Notes under the pieces: model-generated
Seen by the model: the letters and a program-made list of their open reading frames with translations, nothing else
The model's database searches: none
What the model was told of the DNA's origin: nothing
Assembly: GCF_003260975.1 (NCBI RefSeq)
Contig: NZ_CP030041.1
Location: 905,001-969,000, forward strand
DNA from: Echinicola strongylocentroti
GTDB taxonomy: Bacteria > Bacteroidota > Bacteroidia > Cytophagales > Cyclobacteriaceae
DNA length: 64,000 nucleotides
Direction: 5' to 3'
Part shown: in pieces, positions 53,766 through 62,390 of the stretch
Position numbering within the stretch: the stretch's first letter is position 1
Layout: every line of letters begins with the position of its first letter
Made by a program: the position numbers and the translations under genes

Positions 53766-54794
53766 ATGCCTAATTTACGAGAATTCAGTTTGGTTACGTT
53801 TAACCTCTATAATCTCAACCTTGCTGGGCATTCGATGTATCGGGATTATGATGGCTGGAGCGATGAGCAGTATGAAAACAAAATTACCTGGACATCCTAC
53901 ATGCTCCACCTGCTACAGCCGGACATTTTTGGTTTTCAGGAACTTTGGCATGAGGATGCGCTTAAAGAAGCCTTTGAACGGGCAGGCCTGACAGCATCGT
54001 ACGATATCCTGTGTCCTTCTCATCATGATGGAAACAAGATAATCTGTGCGGGCGCTGTCAAAAAGGGACTTTTGGAAGGCGAGCCGGAATGGCTGGAAAC
54101 CTTTCCTGAGAAATTTATCTTGAAAAGTGCCGGTGATGATCCCCAGACGCCTGATATCTCCGTACAAATCTCGAGTTTTTCTAGGCCAGTGCTCCATTTT
54201 AAAGTAAAACTCCGCGAAGACCGTGAAGCTGTATCGGTATTTGTGGCACATTTAAAGTCCAAGGCTCCTACTGCCATCTACCGGGAAGGTTGGTACCGCG
54301 ATGATTATGATTACTATAAAAACCACTCCGAAACCCTGGGATATACCCTATCCACCATCAGAAGGTCGGCAGAGGCGGCTGCTCTACGCATGATCATCTT
54401 GGACAAATTAAAACATACTGACCTGCCAGTCATCGTGTTGGGAGATCTTAACAATTCCCAGCTCAGCGATACCCTGAACATCATGACCGGTCAGCCCCGA
54501 TACTTACAAGGGCTCTCCTCCGGAGGTGGTGATGCAGACCTCTACACGGTAGCGACCTTGCAGGAATACCGCAGCCTCAGGGATGTCTACTACACCCATA
54601 TTTTCCAGAATATCAGAGAATCGCTCGACCATATTTTGGTCTCACAGGAGTTTTATGATAATTCCAGAAAACGGATCTGGGCATTTGATGGAATGGAAAT
54701 CTACAATGATCACTTGGCTGACGAAAACCACAAAGATACTGGCACCAACGACCATGGAATCGTCAAAGCTACGTTTAAGTACTCCCCTGCTTAA
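53766..54794 (+). CDS. endonuclease/exonuclease/phosphatase-family protein
   Basis: 342 residues from ATG at 53766 (an in-frame start 10 codons upstream is less plausible). EEP fold signs: REFSLVTFNLYNLNLAG at the start, DIFGFQELWHEDAL (catalytic Glu), VIVLGDLNNSQLSD (Asp/Asn), SLDHILVS, and TNDHGIVKA at the end. No signal peptide. Substrate could be nucleic acid, phospholipid or sugar phosphate. Confidence 0.85.
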   Translation: MPNLREFSLVTFNLYNLNLAGHSMYRDYDGWSDEQYENKITWTSYMLHLLQPDIFGFQELWHEDALKEAFERAGLTASYDILCPSHHDGNKIICAGAVKKGLLEGEPEWLETFPEKFILKSAGDDPQTPDISVQISSFSRPVLHFKVKLREDREAVSVFVAHLKSKAPTAIYREGWYRDDYDYYKNHSETLGYTLSTIRRSAEAAALRMIILDKLKHTDLPVIVLGDLNNSQLSDTLNIMTGQPRYLQGLSSGGGDADLYTVATLQEYRSLRDVYYTHIFQNIRESLDHILVSQEFYDNSRKRIWAFDGMEIYNDHLADENHKDTGTNDHGIVKATFKYSPA

Positions 54795-55161
54795 ACCCAG
54801 AATCAATGCCGTTTAGTTAAGAAGATTTTCCAATACGGATCGTCCATTGAGAGAGTTATGATTTTAATCCATGGCCTTTTAAAATATGTACAAAATGGAT
54901 CCGCCTTGCAAGTATTGGACGTTAAGGAATTAAAAAGCAGGCGGGCAAGAAGGCAGGTTTGTCTATCTCGGTGCTAGACAGGTTTACCTAGCTTTTAGAT
55001 AGGAGGAGTTTGTCTGCATGAGGGAAGATTTTAATTTTAGGCCAATAGATGCACAACGGAAAGAATTCCTTATTCTCCTATCTCAAGCCTCACATCTTAA
55101 AAACTTAAAAAGCCCTCTCAGAAATGTCCAAGAGGGCTTCAATCAGTTAGTTTTCACATAA
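54795..55161. other. gap with heptad array and terminator
   Basis: 367 bp between the EEP gene and kduD. It has a copy of the GGTTTACCTAGCTTTTAGAT block (54984-55020), a short 7-bp-period array (CTCCTAT, CTCAAGC, CTCACAT, CTTAAAA; 55075-55102) and the kduD terminator (55107-55140). No coding frame. Confidence 0.55.
55107..55140 (-). terminator. intrinsic terminator after kduD
   Basis: Minus strand GCCCTCT, 12-nt loop, AGAGGGC followed by TTTTT, 22 bp past the kduD stop at 55162. Stem and U-tract fit a Rho-independent terminator. Confidence 0.85.
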
Positions 55162-55950
55162 TTACTCTTCGCCATGTGGCTTGCCGATAGTGGCCAAGAT
55201 ACCACCGTCTACATAAACGATTTGTCCATTGACGAAGTTACTTGCTTGACTGGCCAAGAAGACCATCGTGCCCTGAAGGTCCTCTGGATCTCCCCATCTT
55301 CCTGCAGGTGTTCTGTTGATGATAAAATCATTGAACGGATGACCGTCCACACGGATCGGAGCAGTCTGCTCAGTAGCAAAGTACCCTGGCCCAATACCAT
55401 TTACTTGGATATTGTACTTGGCCCATTCTGTTGCTAAGTTTCTGGTCAGCATTTTCAGTCCACCTTTGGCGGCTGCGTATCCAGATACTGTATTACGACC
55501 GAGCTCACTCATCATGGAGCAGATATTGATGATCTTGCCCCCACCTTTTTCCTTCATGCCTTTGGCCACACGCTTGGACATCAGGAAAGGAGAAACCAAG
55601 TCCATGTTCACCACTTTGGCAAAATCGGCCACTTCCATTTCGAGCGCAGGAGTACGCTGGATCATGCCGGCGTTGTTTACCAAAATATCGATGGTGCCAA
55701 ATTTACTTTCTATCTCAGAAAGCTTTTCGTCAACTTCCTTTTCATTGGTTACATCAAAAAGGTAACCGTGCGCCTCGATGCCATCAGCAGCATAGTCTTC
55801 CAATGCTTTTTCCATCTTGGCAGGTGTATGTCCATTTACGATCAGGGTGGCACCACTCTTTGCCAATGCCTTTGCCATGGCCATTCCCAAGCCATGGGTC
55901 GCTCCTGTGACAAGCGCTACTTTTCCTGATAGATCAAATAATTCTTTCAT
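55162..55950 (-). CDS. kduD: SDR oxidoreductase, KduD-like (2-dehydro-3-deoxy-D-gluconate 5-dehydrogenase or gluconate 5-dehydrogenase)
   Basis: 262 residues. NAD(P) site TGATHGLG (15-22), NNAG (92-95), catalytic Ser145, Tyr158 and Lys162 (YAAAK). It lies next to kduI in an order typical of pectin or uronate catabolism, which favours 2-dehydro-3-deoxygluconate 5-dehydrogenase over gluconate 5-dehydrogenase. Same strand, 215-bp gap with a CG-rich hairpin. Confidence 0.85.
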   Translation of the reverse strand: MKELFDLSGKVALVTGATHGLGMAMAKALAKSGATLIVNGHTPAKMEKALEDYAADGIEAHGYLFDVTNEKEVDEKLSEIESKFGTIDILVNNAGMIQRTPALEMEVADFAKVVNMDLVSPFLMSKRVAKGMKEKGGGKIINICSMMSELGRNTVSGYAAAKGGLKMLTRNLATEWAKYNIQVNGIGPGYFATEQTAPIRVDGHPFNDFIINRTPAGRWGDPEDLQGTMVFLASQASNFVNGQIVYVDGGILATIGKPHGEE

Positions 55951-56165
55951 GTTTGGTTATTGGTTAATTAGTTATTCGGTAACTGTGTAATTTGTTTTAT
56001 TGTCCACGGTCGACAGTCCACTGATGCATACATGTTGTCCCGCTGTCTCTGGCCTGCCTGGGCAGACAGGCGCGGGACTGAATAGCTTGGAATATTTACT
56101 CCGCTTGGGCCAAGATACCTCCGGCTCAATCTAGCGGAACCAACATTACATCGGGCACAGTTTCC

Positions 56166-57005
56166 TTACTTCATGTCCTTTACGGCCACTTTGTCCATAT
56201 CACCATAATCCAGGTTTTCTCCGGCCATACCCCAGATAAAGGTATAATTGGAAGTACCTGAACCTGCGTGGATGGACCATGCTGGAGACAATACTGCTTG
56301 ATGGTTTTTCATCCAGATGTGTCGCGTCTCCTGAGGCTGTCCCATATAGTGACAAACCGCCGCTGATTCGTCCAGATCAAAATAGAAATAAGCTTCCATT
56401 CTTCTGTCGTGGGTATGCGCAGGCATGGTGTTCCATACACTTCCTGGCTTCAGTTGGGTCATGCCCATCTGCAGCTGGCAGGATTCGACTACACTGTTTA
56501 CGATCAGCTTGTTGATCACACGGTGGTTAGACTCCTCCATAGAACCAAGCTCTACTTTTTCGGCATCTTCCAATCCTACTTTTTTGGTCGGGAAAGAGGT
56601 GTGCGCTGGTGCTGAATTAAAGTACAAAAATGCCTGTCCTTCTGTGGAAGGGTTAAAAATCACTTCTTTCACCCCACGCCCTACATAAAGGGCTTCGCGT
56701 GTATTTAATTTATGATCGGTACCGTCCACGGTGATCAGCGTTGGCGCACCTACATTGATCACGCCCAACTCACGACGCTCCAAGAAGTAATCGGCTTTCA
56801 GCTGATCTACAGTTTCCAGCTCCAAGGATTTGTTTACTGGAGCAATTCCGCCAACGATATAGCGGTCAAACATAGAATAAACGCCGGTGATCTTATCGTC
56901 CTGAAAGATATTTTCGATCAAAAAATGATCCCTTAATTTTTGGGTGTCATAGCCTTTGACATCTTCAGGATGCGCTCCGTATCTGGTTACGATGTTCGTA
57001 TGCAT
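56166..57005 (-). CDS. kduI: 5-dehydro-4-deoxy-D-glucuronate isomerase
   Basis: 279 residues, the usual KduI length. Zinc ligands at the positions expected from the E. coli enzyme: His197 and His199 in PAHTHDRRME, Glu204, and His246 in WSIHAG. Cupin fold. It converts 5-keto-4-deoxyuronate (from pectin lyase products) to 3-deoxy-D-glycero-2,5-hexodiulosonate, the KduD substrate. Confident. Confidence 0.95.
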   Translation of the reverse strand: MHTNIVTRYGAHPEDVKGYDTQKLRDHFLIENIFQDDKITGVYSMFDRYIVGGIAPVNKSLELETVDQLKADYFLERRELGVINVGAPTLITVDGTDHKLNTREALYVGRGVKEVIFNPSTEGQAFLYFNSAPAHTSFPTKKVGLEDAEKVELGSMEESNHRVINKLIVNSVVESCQLQMGMTQLKPGSVWNTMPAHTHDRRMEAYFYFDLDESAAVCHYMGQPQETRHIWMKNHQAVLSPAWSIHAGSGTSNYTFIWGMAGENLDYGDMDKVAVKDMK

Positions 57006-57657
57006 GTTAATTGTCTATTTATATAATTAGAAAATAATTTTTTCACTTTAAAACGGTCTGTGCAATCGATTACCCAATGTCGAGTCACCGCCTATTTCAA
57101 TTTCCCTATATCCTCTTTCAGCTTACCGAAAAAAGGAATACAAAAACCTACAATAATACAACTCAATAGGGTTTTAATCCCTCGATTACCTGTCTGGAAA
57201 ACAAAACTAACATATTTCACGAGAAAAGAAACCCGCACAGTATGGCGAATGGATGCCCTGTTCTCTAAATTAATGCCGTTTGATTTGGCAATCCTGGTAG
57301 CACTACCATGAATATGCTTTAAAATCAACCGCTACGTTTTAGAAGAGATTGCTTCACTCCATTACGCTGCGTTCGCAAGGACGCTATCGACAAGTTACTG
57401 GATGTACTTCCCTGATTAGTGTTGACCGGATTAATATTAGTTTTCATTATCAATTATTGTAATCGCTAGTCATTTACTAAAATCCTATTGTGTTTCTCTT
57501 TGCTCCAAAATAACCCCACCTAACCTCCCCGCCGTGGCGGGGAGGATTCTCACGTCTCACATCTCATGTCTCACCCTTGGCTCTTTCCTCTTTGTTCTTG
57601 GTTCTTTATTCTTGGCTCTTTGTTCTTGGCTCTTTCCTCTCCTTTATATACTATCCA
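57006..57657. repeat. gap with 13 heptad units and element fragment
   Basis: 652 bp. A 7-bp-period array at 57549-57639 (CTCACGT, CTCACAT, CTCATGT, CTCACCC, TTGGCTC, TTTCCTC, TTTGTTC and so on, 13 units) ends 18 bp from the DUF4861 stop. A fragment GATTGCTTCACTCCATTACG at 57345-57383 belongs to a dispersed hairpin element. No coding frame. Confidence 0.65.
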
Positions 57658-58887
57658 TCACTTTACACTTACTTCCAGTGGTTTTTCCAGTCCTTTGGCA
57701 AACTTCTTCAAGTAAGCATCCCATTCAGCCACATTGGCAAATTGACCACTTTTCTTCCAGCCAAATCCGGCATAGTAACTTACCTTTCCTTCATCAGGCT
57801 TGGTCATGATCAGCAGTTGGCTCCCATCTGGGTAATCTACTCGGTGGTCCTTTGATCCAATAACCTGGGCAGGATCGATGATCACTCCCAGTCCTAGTTC
57901 GCTTTTGTCCATTGGCTCCCAATAGCGGAAAATCCCCTGATCATCGTTCATTTTCACATCCCCCTTGCCTTCATGCAAAGTAATGCCCATCGTAACATTG
58001 GGGACAGAAGTTTCGCTTTTTACCGTAGTCACAAAATGGGTCATGTTACTGCCTAGGTCCAAGCTAATGCACTTGGTTTCAGCCACCATCTTACCGTTCG
58101 CCTCCCACGGCGCATAGGTCAGTTCAAAAAGCGTCCTGATCGGGCCCACAGCGATCCGCTCATAGCTCACGAAATTTCTTGAAGTATATAGAGAGTCGTT
58201 TTCCCAAATGCCAATCCCCCCTATTCCGCGACTGGAACCTACATGGTAAGGATCATAACCTTCTCCTCGGTCAATATGATAAGCACCTACGTTCTCTTCA
58301 TTTTCTTTGTACCATTTATCGATAATCGGATAGTCCACACGTTTCAGCCAGCAGTCAATCCCACTCGATAGGGTACCTCCTGGTTCATTCTGTTCTATCC
58401 TGCGCTGGGCATCGGGACCATACGTACGGAAGGCCACGCGGTCATTTTCCCATGTATAATCATCCGTACGCTCTGGGACAAAGCGTGAAAAGGTCTGCTG
58501 CTCGGAAGTAGGCTGCTGCTCTCCTTCCTCCAGAGGACGTACGGTATATGTCCCTGAGCCACCTGCTTCCAAGTTGACCTGGAACAGCCACTGATCCATG
58601 GTCTTGTCCCCATCCAGGTCTACCCACTGATTCAGCAGGAGTCCGCCTTGAGCATCCGCAACCACAAGTTTTTCGGCCCCATATTTCTCTATTAGTGGTT
58701 GTAAATCTGCAGCATTTACTTCCACAGTACTTGAAGTTTTGGCCACTTCGGCTGGATTTTTTACTTCGATAGTTAACGAATCGGATGGGGTTTGGCAGCT
58801 GGCCAGCATCAACGTCATTCCGCCGAATGCCACCGCTCCTTTTTTGACCAAATTACACTTGGACATAAGATTAATGGTATTTTTCAT
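57658..58887 (-). CDS. DUF4861 lipoprotein
   Basis: 409 residues with a lipobox LMLASC (Cys31). Matches DUF4861 by layout: SLTIEVKNPAEVAKTSSTVEV, IDCWLKRVDYPIIDKWY, VGSSRGIGGIGIWENDSLY and YYAGFGWKKSG. The family turns up in pectin-degradation loci and may bind or hydrolyse uronate-containing oligosaccharides. Its neighbours kduI/kduD fit that. Chemical role is not established. Confidence 0.8.
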   Translation of the reverse strand: MKNTINLMSKCNLVKKGAVAFGGMTLMLASCQTPSDSLTIEVKNPAEVAKTSSTVEVNAADLQPLIEKYGAEKLVVADAQGGLLLNQWVDLDGDKTMDQWLFQVNLEAGGSGTYTVRPLEEGEQQPTSEQQTFSRFVPERTDDYTWENDRVAFRTYGPDAQRRIEQNEPGGTLSSGIDCWLKRVDYPIIDKWYKENEENVGAYHIDRGEGYDPYHVGSSRGIGGIGIWENDSLYTSRNFVSYERIAVGPIRTLFELTYAPWEANGKMVAETKCISLDLGSNMTHFVTTVKSETSVPNVTMGITLHEGKGDVKMNDDQGIFRYWEPMDKSELGLGVIIDPAQVIGSKDHRVDYPDGSQLLIMTKPDEGKVSYYAGFGWKKSGQFANVAEWDAYLKKFAKGLEKPLEVSVK

Positions 58888-59085
58888 GAAGATGAATAAG
58901 TCTTTATAATCCCAAAAAAACAGTTTATTCTACTAATGTAACGATGCCACGATGGCATCTGCAAGTGAAGGCTAAAATATATGCTCCATTAGCAAAAATT
59001 AGTGCTTTCTCCCCTATTTCTCCCAATAAAATTGGCGGCACACGGTAGTGGCGCCGCCAATGGAGCTGAATAGGGCATCTGCCTC

Positions 59086-60099
59086 CTACTTTTTCACTTG
59101 GTATTCCCAGCTGGCACCGCTGATGTCTGTTATTTTTAACGTATAGGTACCTCCTGCTAGATTTTTCAATTCAGGAACCATCAAATTTATAGTTGCTTTG
59201 GCTCCCAGTGGCACCACCAAGCTATGCTTACCCGGCTTTACTTTTGCGATATAATGATTCGCTATAGATGCGGGATCCATAGCAGCCAAGGCTTCATTGG
59301 AAAGCCCAAAAACCTCATTTCCAGCACTATCTTCTACTTCCATGCCTATGATCCAGGCACCGTAGACATCCACACCTTCCGTCCTGAAGACATCAAAAAC
59401 CAGCCCTTTGTCAGTTAGTTCTCCTGCAGAAATTTCCAATTTCGGCTTCACCGATTTGTTATGGAGCGGCCCCCATAGTCCTCCATGAAACACCTGATTG
59501 GTCATCAAGGTGATCGCCAAAATGAAGAGTGAACCTCCAAGAACCAACTTGGGGTAGATGAGTGCCCTCACGGGCAATTCCCCAGAAGCTAACCAAGGAA
59601 ACCACTTTTTCTTAGTGAAGGCATAATTGTGCTGCAGGAGATAATGGTCCACAGAATACTTCCCACTGCCCGTCAGAAAGAGGACAAAACCGGTCGCTAT
59701 TCCCAATACACCTATCTGCCATTCGTCCAGGCACGTGGTCCCGATCCATCCTGACCCCAACAAAATCCCCATGGCCAGACCAAAAACACCAACGCTCATC
59801 AATCGGGTAAAGGCTCCCAACATGATCATCAACCCCACAATTCCTTCTACCACCGTAAAGATCACCATGGCCCACCAGAGCAAATCAGGGTTCTCTACCA
59901 AGTACTGGATAATGGGCTTGATGCCAAGGGCATGGGGCAAGAAATGGTTGAATTTCTCGCCGATATAACCACTGATTTCGGGATCGAGTTTATCGGTCAA
60001 GATCGTCCTTCTGTAAAGGGCCGAAAAGTAAGTCCAGCCCACCACTAACCGCAAGGAAAGTGTCATTAGGCCTACATCATTTTTTATCTTCATGTTCAT
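59086..60099 (-). CDS. DoxD-DoxA fusion (thiosulfate:quinone oxidoreductase-like)
   Basis: 337 residues. N-terminal DoxD/DoxX-like membrane part with four to five segments (about 1-165), then TM about 185-205, and a soluble DoxA-like domain (about 215-337, AGELTDKGLVFDVFRTEGVDVYGAWI). In Acidianus the two subunits are separate; here they are fused. DoxDA oxidises thiosulfate to tetrathionate using quinone. 6 bp after the DsrE-like gene. Confidence 0.8.
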   Translation of the reverse strand: MNMKIKNDVGLMTLSLRLVVGWTYFSALYRRTILTDKLDPEISGYIGEKFNHFLPHALGIKPIIQYLVENPDLLWWAMVIFTVVEGIVGLMIMLGAFTRLMSVGVFGLAMGILLGSGWIGTTCLDEWQIGVLGIATGFVLFLTGSGKYSVDHYLLQHNYAFTKKKWFPWLASGELPVRALIYPKLVLGGSLFILAITLMTNQVFHGGLWGPLHNKSVKPKLEISAGELTDKGLVFDVFRTEGVDVYGAWIIGMEVEDSAGNEVFGLSNEALAAMDPASIANHYIAKVKPGKHSLVVPLGAKATINLMVPELKNLAGGTYTLKITDISGASWEYQVKK

Positions 60100-60105
60100 T
60101 GTTTC

Positions 60106-60525
60106 TTAAAGTGTTATGGAATAATATCCTTCTTTTTGTAGTTGCAATCCGTAGAGGATGCCGTTTTCGGTGACACTGATTTCACGTGGCAATCCATCGG
60201 GATTCACGTCAAACTTCTGCAATGAAAAACCACAGGCCAATAAGGTCACCCGTTGTTCTTTGGCTGTTTTTAGCAATGGCTCCATGAGCGCTTTATCCAC
60301 GAGGTCTTTTACAGTCTTGCCGCAAATAACCACTTGGAATTCACCAAATTTACCTCCGTCTTCCTTTGCCAACGCCTCTGCAGCCAACAGAATCGGCTTG
60401 AGCTGCGCTACATTTCTGGTCAGTACATAATAGTTATACTTATCTTTATTGCTATGAAGTTGTGCACTTGCCTGGCCAGCCAGCAGTAGGGAGACCATGG
60501 CAAGCAATGCTATTTTAAGTTTCAT
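60106..60525 (-). CDS. DsrE/F-like secreted protein
   Basis: 139 residues from Met at 60525 (an upstream in-frame Met at 60567 has no signal). Signal peptide ending ASAQL. DsrE-like alpha/beta core: EFQVVICGKTVKDLVDKALMEP and ACGFSLQKFDVN, with a conserved-looking Cys in LLACGFSL. It may bind or transfer sulfur next to DoxDA; the pair forms a small sulfur module. Role inferred from context. Confidence 0.72.
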   Translation of the reverse strand: MKLKIALLAMVSLLLAGQASAQLHSNKDKYNYYVLTRNVAQLKPILLAAEALAKEDGGKFGEFQVVICGKTVKDLVDKALMEPLLKTAKEQRVTLLACGFSLQKFDVNPDGLPREISVTENGILYGLQLQKEGYYSITL

Positions 60526-60721
60526 TTTTTTGTGGAGCTGTTTACAATCCTCGGCGCTTAACACCAAAAGACTGTTTATGGAAAATTAATATCACTTAAG
60601 GTCATGGAGATTAGATATACCAAGATCGATTTTGTTCTATTGTACAAAACCTACTAACCTATTTCACCTCCAGTTTAGCCTAAAGCGCATGTAAGGGAAG
60701 TTCTAATGTCAAAAAAGAAAT

Positions 60722-61108
60722 TTACAGAGGGGTCTTAAAATTCTGATACAAAATATAATAAGGAACCGTGACCGAGGTTCCTAGCTTGGCATAAAAAAAT
60801 GTTGGCAGCGGATCCTGCTCATTCCGTTCCAATTGGATAAATGCAGCAATCAGTGCAAGTGCAGGAGCCAGTTCAGCAGTGAAATCCACCACCGCGTGAG
60901 CCGCCGTGGTATCGTCAATGGCAAAACAGGAATCCGTGGCCTGCACAGCCTTGCTCTTATTGAGCACTTGGGTCTGCGTGGCTCCCAAAGCTTCTTGAAG
61001 GGAGTTCCTGACGGAGCAGGGAGAGCACAGCAAAAGCACCGTTAGCACCAATACGGCTATTGGATGCCACTTTTGAACCTTGCGCTTATTTCCCGATCTT
61101 TTTACCAT
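60722..61108 (-). CDS. small membrane protein, unknown
   Basis: 128 residues. N-terminal membrane segment (16-32) ending LLLCSPCSVRNSLQEALG, then a second hydrophobic part (AELAPALALIAAFIQL) and a soluble end. I do not recognise the family. The CSPC motif near the membrane boundary could bind metal or take part in redox chemistry. Single gene; next to DsrE-like by 200 bp and the 176-bp element copy 3 upstream. Confidence 0.5.
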   Translation of the reverse strand: MVKRSGNKRKVQKWHPIAVLVLTVLLLCSPCSVRNSLQEALGATQTQVLNKSKAVQATDSCFAIDDTTAAHAVVDFTAELAPALALIAAFIQLERNEQDPLPTFFYAKLGTSVTVPYYILYQNFKTPL

Positions 61109-61160
61109 TTGTATTTACCAAACGACACTGGATCAAAAAAGTTTATTCCATTTATCATTC

Positions 61161-61336
61161 TTAAACCCGGATTATGCGTTAGGAATCGTAGTGAGAGCTG
61201 AAATTGCAAGAAAATCAGTTAGTTTGGAGGCATTAGCGTAGCACCGCTACGGTTATGCCGAAAACTAAAGTGAAACGGCTGATTTTGAAGCAGTTTAAGG
61301 TCGCAACAGATAGGCTAATGCATATTCCGGGTTAAA
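61161..61336 (+). repeat. 176-bp inverted-repeat-ended element, copy 3
   Basis: Same orientation as copy 2, from AACCCGGATTATGCGTTAG to CTAATGCATATTCCGGGTT. It lies between the minus-strand gene at 60722 and the small membrane gene at 61343, only 6 bp from the latter's stop codon. Confidence 0.88.
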
Positions 61337-61342
61337 CCCTTT

Positions 61343-61522
61343 CTATTGCTTCTGTTGTTTTTTCATAGAATAAAGCAATATGCCCATCGCAATCATCAAC
61401 AGTACATTGGATGTTACCCGAAGGTAAAATCCCTGATCAAATTTTTCCGAAGAAAAGATATTGACCAAAAGCAATATTGCACTGGCTACCAAAACAAAAA
61501 TGGCATAATACTGTTTTTTCAT
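61343..61522 (-). CDS. 59-residue two-segment membrane protein
   Basis: ATG at 61522 reads MKKQYYAIFVLVASAILLL, a membrane segment, then NIFSSEKFDQ and a second segment RVTSNVLLMIAMGILLYS, ending in KKQQKQ and TAG at 61343. A short two-helix membrane protein, 17 bp upstream of the RDD gene stop at 61540, with a 6-bp gap to the element copy at its other end. Length and spacing make it a plausible real gene. Confidence 0.6.
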   Translation of the reverse strand: MKKQYYAIFVLVASAILLLVNIFSSEKFDQGFYLRVTSNVLLMIAMGILLYSMKKQQKQ

Positions 61523-61539
61523 GATTCAAACTAATGACG

Positions 61540-62025
61540 TTATTTAATTCCAATTTTAGTCCCGCGATAAGACGTAGATTCTCTTGCCTTACGAACGATC
61601 GTTTGACAAATAATATCATGCAAGGCCTGTTTGTTTTTGTTGGTATCGAGCATTATCGCTCCCCAAACCGTAGCAACAGATAAAAGTTTTGCGGGGAATC
61701 TTAATATTGCCTTAAGTAAACCTAATTTCTGGCCATTGGCATCATAAACTTTTAGCCCCATCAGCATTTTCCCCAAAGTGGCTCCTAAAATCCCTTCACA
61801 TCCCGAGAAATAAAGCCAATTCGTCGATATATATATCACATAATACCCTTTCACAGCTGCTATGGATACTGGACTTATACCAATTGAAAAATACACAACA
61901 GTGGAAATCAGCATTTTAATGACAATCAGATCAATAATGAGGGCAAGAAACCGTACCATCAACTGAGGTTCCAACCATTCCGTTTTCCTATTCTTTCTAA
62001 AAGTTATTCTTTTATTCCTAAGCAC
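61540..62025 (-). CDS. RDD-family membrane protein
   Basis: 161 residues with three membrane segments (about 25-45, 60-80, 105-125). RDD marks: RFLALIIDLIVIKML in the first segment, GATLGKMLMGLKVYDANGQKLG after the second, and QALHDIICQTIVRK at the end. RDD proteins may transport or protect against osmotic or cold stress. The first Met is chosen; a later Met (residue 23) is possible. Confidence 0.8.
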   Translation of the reverse strand: MLRNKRITFRKNRKTEWLEPQLMVRFLALIIDLIVIKMLISTVVYFSIGISPVSIAAVKGYYVIYISTNWLYFSGCEGILGATLGKMLMGLKVYDANGQKLGLLKAILRFPAKLLSVATVWGAIMLDTNKNKQALHDIICQTIVRKARESTSYRGTKIGIK

Positions 62026-62390
62026 AGCTACAAAATTTCATCATCAAGCTCATTAAGTATATCAAACAATCACCCCTGCTAAAGATAATCAAACCAGTTG
62101 ATTAACAGAAACTTCACTGTAACAATTTACAAACCTCAGTTCGATTAGAAAACCGTTTCCGTACAGTGGTCGGAACATGCACTGCGAGGCTTAGGGGAGA
62201 TTTGAGGGAGTGGAAGCCGTGGCAGCTCGCCGCGGCGAGTTGCCACACCCTTTTCCAACCCACATCCTCCTAAAAAGGGTTCGCAACGCTTTTAATGCTA
62301 AAAATAAGTCGAGCTCAGGTTACAAGCCTAGTGTACGGATCGAGTAAATTTCATAAAGCTAAGCCACAGCGTTATGAAAACTGCTCCTTC
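62026..62390. other. gene-free region with GC-rich hairpin
   Basis: 365 bp between the RDD and ClC genes. It has GGCAGCTCGCCGCGGCGAGTTGCC (62221-62244; arms CTCGCCG/CGGCGAG perfect, centre palindrome) embedded in a GC-rich patch, and nothing recognisable as a coding frame. It could be a terminator-like hairpin after ClC on the minus strand. Confidence 0.45.
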
